A stretch of DNA of 38,157 nt from Ruminococcus sp. (GTDB lineage Bacteria; Bacillota; Clostridia; Oscillospirales; Ruminococcaceae): positions 1 through 38,157 of the forward strand of contig JAISHV010000054.1 in assembly GCA_031262495.1 (NCBI GenBank), in the 5' to 3' direction. Position numbers and translations under genes: made by a program. This document shows, piece by piece, positions 25,039 to 32,550 of this stretch (position 1 is its first letter; each line of letters begins with the position of its first letter). A model generated the notes under the pieces. It made no database searches. It was not told where the DNA came from and saw nothing but the letters and a program-made list of their open reading frames with translations.

Positions 25039-25941
25039 ATGGGTAAGATTACACGTCTGCGGATTTTTATGGTTGCGGCATTCATACTTTCGATTTTTTG
25101 CTTTGTATCGGGAATAACAGAACTTGTAAACCGAAATAAGCCGCGGGAAGATTTATACAATTTAGAGGATTTTACATTCACAAACGGTCAATACATAACC
25201 GCCGAGATTGATTTCGTATGGGATAATTTCGCCGAAGTTACAAACGAAACACGAGTATACGGCATAAAAACCTCCGAAAGCGATTTTTCGCAAATTTATC
25301 TTATTGATTGTTATGATAAATCCGGCGAACACCGTTTAATTTGCGCCGAAGTCGTTCACAAAGATGATATCGCCGCATTTAATGAAATTGAAAATAACTC
25401 TTGGTTTGAGGGAGAAGAGGCAATATTTTCAAAGAGTTTTGCTTTTGACGGGCGCGTAACAAAAACAGACTCCGATATAGTCGAATTTGCCTATGAAGCA
25501 ATGATAGGTTATGAGTGGATAACAAACCGCACGGAATTTGACGAGTTGTTTTTGCCCTTTACCGTCAGGGTTCTCTCCGGAACAGCATATGATCCGATGG
25601 TTTCATTCGGTATCGGTGTACTGTTGTTATTCGGCGGCGCAGCAATGCTTATTATTGACATTTTAAAAAGGCGCAAATACGCGGATGAACTCGCTTTGTT
25701 TGAAGTCTACGCGGCTTCAGAAGCCGTAAAGGCAGAGACGGGTGCCTCTCAATCCGTTTCTTCCACAGAAAATCCCCAAACTCATTCAGACGATAACGCA
25801 AAGAAAGTTTCAGAAGAAATGCTTTCTGTACCTACTATGCCGGATATATCCAAATTACCCGAATCACCAACAACAAGCACTTCCGAATCTGAACAACCAA
25901 ACACTCAAGATAAAAAAACCGATGATTTTACTCTAATATAA
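25039..25941 (+). CDS. Two-TM membrane protein of unknown function
   Basis: 300 residues: TM1 at about 8-28, an extracellular domain of about 160 residues with several acidic and aromatic positions, TM2 at about 190-209, then a cytoplasmic tail rich in Ser, Thr, Glu and Pro that looks disordered. I do not recognise the family. GAGGG lies 10 nt before the ATG. The next gene (SPFH protein) follows in the same direction after 80 nt but has its own consensus promoter. Confidence 0.75.
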   Translation: MGKITRLRIFMVAAFILSIFCFVSGITELVNRNKPREDLYNLEDFTFTNGQYITAEIDFVWDNFAEVTNETRVYGIKTSESDFSQIYLIDCYDKSGEHRLICAEVVHKDDIAAFNEIENNSWFEGEEAIFSKSFAFDGRVTKTDSDIVEFAYEAMIGYEWITNRTEFDELFLPFTVRVLSGTAYDPMVSFGIGVLLLFGGAAMLIIDILKRRKYADELALFEVYAASEAVKAETGASQSVSSTENPQTHSDDNAKKVSEEMLSVPTMPDISKLPESPTTSTSESEQPNTQDKKTDDFTLI

Positions 25942-25957
25942 AATTTCGTAAACCCTA

Positions 25958-25986
25958 TTGACAAACCTGTAACTATGCTGTATAAT
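25958..25986 (+). promoter_or_regulatory. Consensus promoter for the SPFH gene
   Basis: TTGACA (25958-25963), 17 nt, TATAAT (25981-25986), both exact consensus, 36 nt upstream of the ATG at 26022. Confidence 0.85.
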
Positions 25987-26021
25987 AATATTAATCAATT
26001 TAATAAAACGGAGGTTTCCAC

Positions 26022-27248
26022 ATGGGACTCATTAAAGCTGCTATAGACAGTATAAGCTCGTCTTTGGCTGACTCATGGCTTGAGGTAATTGAGCCTGACA
26101 ATATGGACGACCGCACGCTGATGGTTCGCGGAATAAGTCAGCGCACATCAAATAAGGGTGCTAATAAAAAAGGCTCGCAGAATGTGATTTCAAACGGTTC
26201 TGTTATTCATGTTTACCCTAATATGATGATGCTTTTGATGGATAACGGCAAAGTAATTGACTATACCGCCGAAGAGGGTATGTATACGGTAAATAACTCC
26301 TCCGCGCCGTCACTCTTTAACGGCGAACTCGGCGAAGCTATCAAAGATACGTTTAACCGCTTCAAATTCGGCGGCGTTCCGAGCGGCAATCAGCAAGCGA
26401 TTTATATTAATTTACAAGAGATTAAGGGGATTAAATTCGGCACTAAAAATCCCGTTAACTATTTTGATAATTTTTATAATGCGGAATTATTTTTACGCGC
26501 ACACGGTTCATATTCAATACGTATAACCGACCCGCTGAAATTCTTTTTTGAAGCCGTTCCGCGAAACAGCGAACGCTGTGTTGTTGACGACATCAATGAA
26601 CAGTACTTAGCGGAATTCTTAGATGCACTCCAATCGACAATTAACCAAATGTCAGCCGACGGCGTAAGAATTTCGTATGTTTCAAGCAAAAGCCGCGAAG
26701 TCAGCAAATATATGGCTAACACACTTGATGATGACTGGCGCAATGGCAGAGGGATTGAGGTTGTTTCCGTAGGGCTTCAAAGTGTTTCTTATGACCCTGA
26801 ATCCCAACGTCTTATTAATATGCGTAACGAAGCCGGGATTATGTCTTCGCCGGATATTCAAGACTCATATATGAAAAAGAATATCGCCGAAAGCTTCAAA
26901 GCGGCGGCAGGTAACAGCGGGGGCGCGGCAATGGGCTTTTTCGGAATGAATATGGCACAAAACACAGCGGCGAATATGTCGGGCTTGTTTAACAACACGC
27001 AACAGCAACAACAGCAACAACAGCAACAACCTCAACAACCTCAGTATCAACCTCAACAGCAGCAATCAAGCGGTACCGCCGCATGGAAATGCGAATGCGG
27101 CACATCAAACACCGGTAATTTTTGCAGTAACTGCGGCAAATCAAAACCATCAGCCCCGGCAGAATGGCGTTGCACCTGCGGCATGATGAACACAGGGAAT
27201 TTCTGTTCCCATTGCGGGCGGGGATCCCCCGCGGGCGATTCGCGATGA
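26022..27248 (+). CDS. SPFH-domain protein with poly-Gln linker and two zinc ribbons
   Basis: 408 residues. The N-terminal part (about 1-285) is the SPFH/YdjI-type domain ('virion core protein'-like annotation in Bacillus): MGLIKAAIDSISSSLADSW and the central FRAHGSYSIRITDP-like region (seen here as LRAHGSYSIRITDP). A Met/Gly/Asn-rich stretch and a poly-Gln/Pro linker (about 327-350) follow. Two short zinc ribbons of the form CxCG...NFCSxCG come last. GGAGG precedes the ATG. YdjI-type proteins act at membranes with PspA-like systems, which is inference for this case. The end is unusual: the residues after the last Cys (about GSPAGDSR) and the TGA stop are encoded by repeat element copy C1. 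Confidence 0.85.
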   Translation: MGLIKAAIDSISSSLADSWLEVIEPDNMDDRTLMVRGISQRTSNKGANKKGSQNVISNGSVIHVYPNMMMLLMDNGKVIDYTAEEGMYTVNNSSAPSLFNGELGEAIKDTFNRFKFGGVPSGNQQAIYINLQEIKGIKFGTKNPVNYFDNFYNAELFLRAHGSYSIRITDPLKFFFEAVPRNSERCVVDDINEQYLAEFLDALQSTINQMSADGVRISYVSSKSREVSKYMANTLDDDWRNGRGIEVVSVGLQSVSYDPESQRLINMRNEAGIMSSPDIQDSYMKKNIAESFKAAAGNSGGAAMGFFGMNMAQNTAANMSGLFNNTQQQQQQQQQQPQQPQYQPQQQQSSGTAAWKCECGTSNTGNFCSNCGKSKPSAPAEWRCTCGMMNTGNFCSHCGRGSPAGDSR

Positions 27249-27281
27249 AAGTATTTTAGAATTCTTTACACGCTCACCGCG
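27217..27281 (+). repeat. AATTCGCGATG 3'-UTR element, copy C1
   Basis: Hairpin GCGGGG, ATC, CCCCGC (27218-27232), then a tail starting GATTCGCGATGAAAGT and ending GCTCACCGCG (27236-27281). The TGA of the SPFH gene is the TGA of CGATGA in this tail. Copy C2 abuts it in tandem. Confidence 0.75.
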
Positions 27282-27350
27282 GGCGGGCAACCCGCCGGTT
27301 AATTCGCGATGAAAGTATTTCTGAACTTAAAGATGCTCACCGCGTAGAAG
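27282..27350 (+). repeat. AATTCGCGATG 3'-UTR element, copy C2
   Basis: Hairpin GGCGGG, CAA, CCCGCC (27282-27296), then a tail starting AATTCGCGATGAAAGT with CTGAAC, AGATGC and CACCGCGTAGAAG at the same spacing as in copies A and B. The terminator at 27371-27403 follows. Confidence 0.8.
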
Positions 27351-27370
27351 ATAAAACGAAAATAAAAAAT

Positions 27371-27403
27371 GAACGCTCGGATTTCAATGAAAACCGGGCG
27401 TTC
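27371..27403 (+). terminator. Intrinsic terminator after the SPFH gene
   Basis: GAACGCTCGG pairs with CCGGGCGTTC (one G-U) around a loop containing ATGAAAA; a T-run follows at 27408-27415. It has the same 33-nt length and loop motif as the terminator at 32401-32433. Confidence 0.8.
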
Positions 27404-27418
27404 ATAATATTTTTTCGT

Positions 27419-27712
27419 GTATGTTGCTTGAAGTGAATATACAAAACGGGTGAGTAATACTAAATCAAACAGCTTAGTAAGCTGCGCAGGGGGTGTGGGG
27501 GTTGGAGGTGTCGGAGGATAGGGGGAGAGGGGGCGGCGGGGTAATACCGCCGCTATAGCCGCCCCCTCTCCCCCTGTCCTCTGACAAAGTCATGCAAACG
27601 GACATTCACGACATTCATATTGACAATCATATGACATTCAAATGCGACATTCACAGACATTCATACGACATTCATATTGACATTCATATTGACATTCAAA
27701 CGTGACATTCAT
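27419..27712 (+). repeat. Giant-hairpin/ACATTCA element, copy 2
   Basis: Conserved 5' stretch (AAGTGAATATA, then GTGAGTAATACTAAA); small hairpin CAGCTT, AGT, AAGCTG; G-rich linker; 28-bp stem (27510-27537 with 27558-27585, 20-nt loop) with the same two G-U wobbles as copy 1; then nine perfect ACATTCA units plus one variant (ACAATCA) up to about 27712. A CTGT-type array follows at once. Confidence 0.8.
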
Positions 27713-27767
27713 CTGTATTCTGTATTCTGTACTCTGTATTCTGTATTCTGTACTCTGTATTCTGTGT
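27712..27767 (-). repeat. CAGAATA/CAGAGTA array abutting a stop codon
   Basis: On minus, ACACAGAATACAGAGTACAG and further seven-base units start at the base after the TGA stop (27768-27770) of the membrane protein gene and run into the ACATTCA array. Confidence 0.75.
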
Positions 27768-28634
27768 TCATTCCGCTTGAGTCAGTTTATCAACCGCCGT
27801 CTTAGCTATATCCGTTACCCGCTCAATCAAAGTACTAATCGGATAATCTATTTCAAAATAGGTATATGTCCATGAGCCGTCGTCGAGTTTAAATTCTGTG
27901 TCGTCTTCCGTTCGGTAGCGTGTTTCGTCAAAGAAATTCTTTCCGTCTATATATAAATGATTGCCTTTCCACTCGATAATTGTCTCTGTTTCCACATAAC
28001 CTTGGGGTTTAACCGTTTGTTTTACACGCTTTTTGAGCGTGGTTTTCAGTTCAATACACCCGAAAGCCTCTCGGTCAACGCCGATCGGTTCAACAAAAAC
28101 ATCTATCTTTCCCGTTGACTTGTTCTTTACATCAACCACATATGCCGCGAAATTCCCTGACGGTGAATTCACAACCTCCGTGAGTGTATCCTCCGTTGTC
28201 GTCCTGAATACATACCATACAAAATAAAACGCAACGCTCCCTACAATATAAACGAGCAGAATTATTGTGCCGAAAATGGTTTTGGCAGTGGGATTCAAAC
28301 CGCTTGCAAAAAACAAAAAGAGCGAAATCAGCATTGCCGGAATGATAAGCGGAAAATTCCCCCAGTCAAGCAGTAAAATCGGGAACATCAGCACTAAATT
28401 AACTATGCTTATCAGTTTCGTTATAAATGTCTTTCTTGTATAAAAAAAGATAAAACCTGACACAAATACAAACAGAACATAGAGTATCGCGAACATCACG
28501 CGATTTGTATATTCTATATCATAAAAGAAAACCATATAAACGGCATAAAGTAAAAACCACGGGAAGAATATCCCTAATAAACTTATACCGTTTATGAACC
28601 ATTTGTTTTTTATCAGTTGTTTAAACTTTTGCAT
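27768..28634 (-). CDS. Polytopic membrane protein of unknown function
   Basis: 288 residues. The N-terminal half (about 15-155) holds four or five hydrophobic helices. The C-terminal half is a soluble domain of about 130 residues with alternating hydrophobic and charged strands (VNSPSGNFAAYVVDVKN, WKGNHLYIDGK), which looks beta-rich. I do not recognise the family. A GTG three codons upstream is an alternative start; neither start has a strong binding site. It lies 56 nt downstream of a secreted-protein gene on the same strand and is probably co-transcribed, though a 10-bp stem-loop lies between. The stop is followed directly by a CAGA-type array. Confidence 0.75.
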   Translation of the reverse strand: MQKFKQLIKNKWFINGISLLGIFFPWFLLYAVYMVFFYDIEYTNRVMFAILYVLFVFVSGFIFFYTRKTFITKLISIVNLVLMFPILLLDWGNFPLIIPAMLISLFLFFASGLNPTAKTIFGTIILLVYIVGSVAFYFVWYVFRTTTEDTLTEVVNSPSGNFAAYVVDVKNKSTGKIDVFVEPIGVDREAFGCIELKTTLKKRVKQTVKPQGYVETETIIEWKGNHLYIDGKNFFDETRYRTEDDTEFKLDDGSWTYTYFEIDYPISTLIERVTDIAKTAVDKLTQAE

Positions 28635-28653
28635 TGTTATCACATATTTGACA

Positions 28654-28680
28654 AGAGAGAAGATTTTCCGTCTTCTCTCT
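28654..28680 (-). other. Stem-loop between two membrane-protein genes
   Basis: AGAGAGAAGA, 7-nt loop, TCTTCTCTCT: a perfect 10-bp stem. There is no real T-run, so it may be a weak terminator or a processing/stability hairpin. Confidence 0.5.
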
Positions 28681-28690
28681 ATCCCTTTAT

Positions 28691-29443
28691 TTATCTGAAA
28701 CGATTTTTCATTTTAATTACTGTCGAAACTATAAAAAATACAATTCCTATAACCAAAATCACAAACACTATTGTGAGTATGAGGGTCAGTGTGCGGTTGG
28801 TTTCTTCTTCGGCGACAGGGTCGCTGAAGTCGCCGACATTTGTAACCACTACGCCGTCCGACTGCGTAATGGTTATGTTATCAATATAACAAACCGTACC
28901 GCTCCACGGCGTATATATCGGTATTGTAAATCCGAGTTTTGTATTTGCACAATCCGCCGGAACGGTAAGTGTAATATCATTCCACTTGCCGGCGGTAATT
29001 CCGCCTGTACCTGTCGGTATGTAAATCTGACTGTCTGTATACATTACAAACTGCGCGCCCATATCTACAGACGGTTCAACCGGAAAAATCTTTGCAGTAA
29101 TCGTACAGCCCTCAAAGCTTTGAAGTCCGAGACTCTGCGCCGTAATATATATCCCGCCGCTTACGCCCGAAACCTCTGATGTCAATGTTTCGCTTATCAT
29201 CAGCGACCCGGCACCGCTTAATGGTTTTTCACCGGAAATTTCTGCTTTATACCGTGTGGCATTTATTGCCTCATTGCCTTCAAACACTATGTAACTCATA
29301 GACTGCTCGTTATCAAAACAAAAAGCCGTAGGGTTATCACTGCCCGCCGCCGACTCGGCTGCTGCTGTAACAGACACCGTTACCGCTAAAAAACAAGCGG
29401 CAGCTGCGGATAAAACTCTTTTCAGTTTAAGCGTTCCGAACAT
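28691..29443 (-). CDS. Secreted, C-terminally anchored beta-sandwich protein
   Basis: 250 residues: signal peptide (about 1-29, ending in AAA-like residues), a beta-rich domain (about 35-200) and one C-terminal transmembrane helix (about 219-242) followed by basic KMKNRFR. The pattern of the domain (GSLMISETLTSE, ITAKIFPVEPSVDMGAQFVM, KWNDITLTVP, CYIDNITITQ) resembles carbohydrate-binding jelly-roll domains. No sugar-binding site can be assigned, so the CBM comparison is inference. GCGAGG lies upstream of the ATG. The 390-bp gap upstream holds the second MITE-like element. Confidence 0.72.
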   Translation of the reverse strand: MFGTLKLKRVLSAAAACFLAVTVSVTAAAESAAGSDNPTAFCFDNEQSMSYIVFEGNEAINATRYKAEISGEKPLSGAGSLMISETLTSEVSGVSGGIYITAQSLGLQSFEGCTITAKIFPVEPSVDMGAQFVMYTDSQIYIPTGTGGITAGKWNDITLTVPADCANTKLGFTIPIYTPWSGTVCYIDNITITQSDGVVVTNVGDFSDPVAEEETNRTLTLILTIVFVILVIGIVFFIVSTVIKMKNRFR

Positions 29444-29671
29444 TAATCAGACCTCGCTTCATAAAATATTATATAAATTAAATCGCTTTAAAACGTAATA
29501 TCGGGATTATGTAAATTTATTACAACAGTATAAAAACACACTGCACTACTTTATTATATAATATTTGATATCAAAAGTCAATAGCTAAATTTGAAATTTA
29601 ATTTGAATTTTTAACTTTTAATTTTTTACCAAAAGATGTTAAAGGCAAATTTTAGGCGAGTTCTGTTTAAA
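29444..29671. other. AT-rich intergenic stretch, nothing assigned
   Basis: Very AT-rich with several TATAAT-like words (for example TATATAATATTTT just upstream of the gene at 29443), but no convincing spaced promoter, gene or repeat that I can support. Confidence 0.4.
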
Positions 29672-29824
29672 TTAATATGCAATAAAAAAATGAGATGATG
29701 TGCGGGCGGGCGGGGGCGCCCGCCCCTACAAATTGTATATAATTTTTTTGGTCTGTAGGGGCGACCGCCCTCGGTCGCCCGTTGTTTCAGAGCAAATTCA
29801 ATCAATTCATTAAATGCATATTAG
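29672..29824. repeat. MITE-like element with a REP hairpin pair, copy 2
   Basis: The same arms as the copy at 4316-4470 (TTAATATGCAATAAAAAAATG on the left, TTCAATCAATTC then TGCATATTAG on the right). Inner units are at 29701-29730 (minus, stem GGGCGGGCG/CGCCCGCCC) and 29754-29781 (plus, stem GGGCGACCG/CGGTCGCCC). It differs from copy 1 by a few substitutions and short indels. It lies directly before the bioY 3' end. Confidence 0.8.
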
Positions 29825-29833
29825 TTTTATTTA

Positions 29834-30361
29834 TTAATGCGGACGAATTCTGCGCTCAAAAATTCCGCACAACATTGCCGTAATCATAATCTTAAAAATA
29901 TCAAAAGGGATAAAGGGCAGTGATACGGCTAAGGCTGATGCTAAAAGCCCCGCTTTTTGAAAAATACAAAACCATAAAACACCGCCCGAATGGCAGACTA
30001 TCGTCCCGATAAACATCGCGAATGAGTATTTTAAAAAGCTTTTACCGGTTTTTTTAAGAATCAGGGATATGACGAACGCGCCTTTAGGATATGTAATCAA
30101 AAATCCGCCTGTCGGTCCTATCAGTGCGCCTATCCCGCTGCCGAATTTCGCGAACACCGGCACTCCGGCTGCCCCGAGCAAAAGATACGCTAAAAGCGAG
30201 AACAACGCGCTGCGCGGCGGCAAAAGCGCACCGGCGATATACATCCCCGTTATCCCCAGCGACAAGACAATTGCCGTAAACGGCAACGGTACGGCAATTT
30301 GTGACAGGACACACATTAAGGCACAGATTAATGCCGATTTTGTAAGCAATTTAACATTCAT
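29834..30361 (-). CDS. bioY: Biotin transporter substrate-binding subunit BioY
   Basis: A membrane S component for biotin uptake (ECF type), 175 residues with about six hydrophobic helices. The family pattern is clear: LGAAGVPVFAKFGSGIGALI, GPTGGFLITYP and the end motif LPFIPFDIFKI. It would work with a shared EcfAA'T module encoded elsewhere. The track-style start at TTG is three codons upstream; the ATG at 30361 with AGGA upstream is preferred. Promoter and TGTAAA/TTTACA half-sites upstream suggest control by biotin repressor BirA (inference). Confidence 0.93.
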   Translation of the reverse strand: MNVKLLTKSALICALMCVLSQIAVPLPFTAIVLSLGITGMYIAGALLPPRSALFSLLAYLLLGAAGVPVFAKFGSGIGALIGPTGGFLITYPKGAFVISLILKKTGKSFLKYSFAMFIGTIVCHSGGVLWFCIFQKAGLLASALAVSLPFIPFDIFKIMITAMLCGIFERRIRPH

Positions 30362-30376
30362 TATTTTCAAATCCTA

Positions 30377-30454
30377 TGTAAAGTATTTTATTATAATTTT
30401 AGTTTACAACAAATCACCCTGAATGTCAATTAATTTTTTGTAAATTACTTTACA
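30377..30454 (-). promoter_or_regulatory. bioY promoter with TGTAAA/TTTACA half-sites
   Basis: Promoter on minus: TTGACA (30424-30429), 17 nt, TAAACT (30401-30406). Four half-sites surround it: TGTAAA at 30377-30382, TTTACA at 30403-30408 (overlapping the -10), TGTAAA at 30439-30444 and TTTACA at 30449-30454. BirA operators are TTGTwAAC inverted repeats. The spacing here (20 bp for the first pair, 4 bp for the second) is not canonical, so BirA is a proposal only. Confidence 0.4.
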
Positions 30455-30625
30455 TAAATTAATTTCATTACTTAATAATAAATTAACAAATTATTAAAAA
30501 TATTTTGTTTTATTTTGTCATATGCTGTGTTATAGTTATTATGTGTTATTTCGTGAAATTGAAAGTAAATTGTATTTAATATTTACCTATGTTAGATTTA
30601 CTTGAAAATTTTGAAAGGATAGTCT

Positions 30626-32347
30626 ATGGAAACAAACAAATGTCCGAAATGCGGAGCAGACCTGATAGAAGGTGCTGTATTCTGCGGTGAATGCGGAGCA
30701 AACGTCTCCCCGGCAGAGACACCGGCAGAGACTCCAACTGAACCCGCAACAGAAACACCGGTTGAACCCGTAACAGAAACACCGGTGGAAACCACGGCAG
30801 AAACACCGGCAGAACCCGTAGCAGAAACACCGGCTGAACCCGCAGCAGAGACACTGGCGGAAACAGCAGCAGAAACACCGGCGGCAACCGGCAAAAACGC
30901 ATTTGATTTTTCAAAAATGAAAAAATACGTAATCCCCGCCGGCGGTGCATTGGGCGCATTAGTAGTTTTGATTATTATCTTGACTGTTATTTTAAGCGGC
31001 GGCTCAAATTATACATATATCGAGAATGACGTGCTGGTTTACCCTGACGGACACGGTACTGTTGTATTTGTTAAAGACGGAAAAGAAACCAAAATAGACG
31101 GTTACGGCAGATACATTGATTATAGTTTAGACAGGTCGGCAGTTGCGGTTATCATATCGGAAGAAGAAGATTATTATTCATCGGACGGCAGTGACACAAT
31201 CTATATCTTTGATGGTGAACTGACGAAAGTGCCCGGTGATATTCAGAGTGTAAGCACTGTGACAATATCCGATTCGGGCAAAGGCTTAACATACTTTAAA
31301 CCGAATTATGATGATGACACTACAGAGCTTTATCTTTGGTCAAACGGCAAAACAGAACGTATTGCCACAGGTGAATATTTTTACCACACCGCTGCAATTT
31401 CCCCGGACGGCAAAACCGTAGCTTATGCAGAAACCGAAGACGGCGAAACAGCCGGATATTATTACACAAAGGGCGAAAGAATAAAAATCGGCAAAGAAAT
31501 AATCCCCGTCGCTGTTTCAGATAACGCGAAATATATCTATTACGACAGAAATGATTCCCTTTATGTTCAAAAAGGCAATAATGAAGATTCCCGCCAAAAA
31601 CTCAGCGAGAATGTTTACTCATTCTTTTTAAACAAAGATTACAGTCAGATTTTTTTCCATAACAGTAACCGCGCTTATATCAGCAATAAAGGCGGCGAAA
31701 AAATCACTGTTGCCGACTTTATCAGTGAACTTATCCTGCCCGTAAACACTGCCGTCAAAGAAAAATCGTCATACAAAACCGTCGGCGTTGATACATTCGC
31801 GGGAACATTCTTCAACGAAATCGGCGATACGGTTATGTATATTACCAAAAAATTCGAGGGACAGGAAACAGCTATAGATTATTACGGCTATAGCGTAAAA
31901 TTATCAACGGACGAAAAAACACTGATTTTTGAAAATTTCGACGGTTTAGCAAAAATTGACGGCACAAACCCCAAAGCCCGCGAAAAGCAAATTATAAAAA
32001 GCGATGAAATATCCGAGGTTTGGATAAACGATAACGGCAGTCAAATTTACTTTGAAAACTACGACGATGAAATTCTCTTCTCAAAAAACGGTTCAAAACC
32101 TAAATATGTCGGCGAATTCGTAGACGAGGCTATCGTCTTCAAAAATAAACTCTACTATATTTCCGACGGCGAATTCTTCGTATCAGGCGGCAAAAAGGCT
32201 TCAAGGATTACCGGATTTGACGACGATGAATTCTATTCCCTCGAAACCCTCGGCTCATATATGTTGGTCGAAACTGAACTTGACGGCGATTATTATACCT
32301 TCTACACTACAGACGGTAAAAAATATACTATGGCATCCATGGAGTAA
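30626..32347 (+). CDS. Zinc-ribbon protein with Ala-Glu-Thr-Pro repeats, one TM and a large extracellular domain
   Basis: 573 residues. An N-terminal zinc ribbon (Cys6, Cys9, Cys20, Cys23 in CPKC...FCGEC) is followed by a repetitive linker (about 29-90) of AETP/AEPV/TETPVEP units encoded by in-frame 15-30 bp DNA repeats. A TM helix at about 102-124 and a roughly 450-residue domain with repeated short strands (SPDGKTVAYAETEDGE, SDNAKYIYYDRND, STDEKTLIFENFDG) complete it. The last resembles beta-propeller blades of the TolB/DPP-IV type. Orientation would be zinc ribbon inside, propeller outside. GAAAGGAT precedes the ATG. It ends with a CAGA array and a terminator. The function is not recognised. 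Confidence 0.8.
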   Translation: METNKCPKCGADLIEGAVFCGECGANVSPAETPAETPTEPATETPVEPVTETPVETTAETPAEPVAETPAEPAAETLAETAAETPAATGKNAFDFSKMKKYVIPAGGALGALVVLIIILTVILSGGSNYTYIENDVLVYPDGHGTVVFVKDGKETKIDGYGRYIDYSLDRSAVAVIISEEEDYYSSDGSDTIYIFDGELTKVPGDIQSVSTVTISDSGKGLTYFKPNYDDDTTELYLWSNGKTERIATGEYFYHTAAISPDGKTVAYAETEDGETAGYYYTKGERIKIGKEIIPVAVSDNAKYIYYDRNDSLYVQKGNNEDSRQKLSENVYSFFLNKDYSQIFFHNSNRAYISNKGGEKITVADFISELILPVNTAVKEKSSYKTVGVDTFAGTFFNEIGDTVMYITKKFEGQETAIDYYGYSVKLSTDEKTLIFENFDGLAKIDGTNPKAREKQIIKSDEISEVWINDNGSQIYFENYDDEILFSKNGSKPKYVGEFVDEAIVFKNKLYYISDGEFFVSGGKKASRITGFDDDEFYSLETLGSYMLVETELDGDYYTFYTTDGKKYTMASME

Positions 32348-32398
32348 ACACAGAGGTCAGAATACAGAGGTCAGATATCAGAAGACAGAAATCAGATT
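32348..32398 (+). repeat. CAGA-type array abutting a stop codon
   Basis: ACACAGAGGTCAGAATACAG begins at the base after the TAA stop. Further CAGA units follow, and the array ends CAGATTATGAACGCC, where the terminator stem begins. Confidence 0.7.
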
Positions 32399-32400
32399 AT

Positions 32401-32433
32401 GAACGCCTTGTTTTTTATGAAAACAGGGCGTTC
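32401..32433 (+). terminator. Intrinsic terminator
   Basis: GAACGCCTTG pairs with CAGGGCGTTC (one G-U) around a loop with ATGAAAA, then TGTTTTTGTTTT. Same length and loop as 27371-27403, with paired changes in the stem. Confidence 0.85.
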
Positions 32434-32470
32434 TGTTTTTGTTTTGTAACTAAATATTCATTGATTTTGC

Positions 32471-32499
32471 TTGCAATTTATGTCGCTTTGTGGTACAAT
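32471..32499 (+). promoter_or_regulatory. Promoter for the SipW-like gene
   Basis: TTGCAA (32471-32476), 17 nt, TACAAT (32494-32499), about 50 nt upstream of the ATG. Confidence 0.55.
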
Positions 32500-32550
32500 A
32501 TAAAATGTATAAATATTTCAAATTGCCTCTATAGCATTTTTGTGTGAAAA

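Noticed and set aside
27601-27712. ACATTCA array as a CRISPR
   Set aside because: The repeated unit is only 7 bp with 2-5 bp between, far below CRISPR repeat and spacer sizes, and no cas genes are present.
30598-30959. Repetitive minus-strand frames opposite the zinc-ribbon gene
   Set aside because: They are antisense readings of the in-frame AETP repeats; composition is explained by the plus-strand gene.
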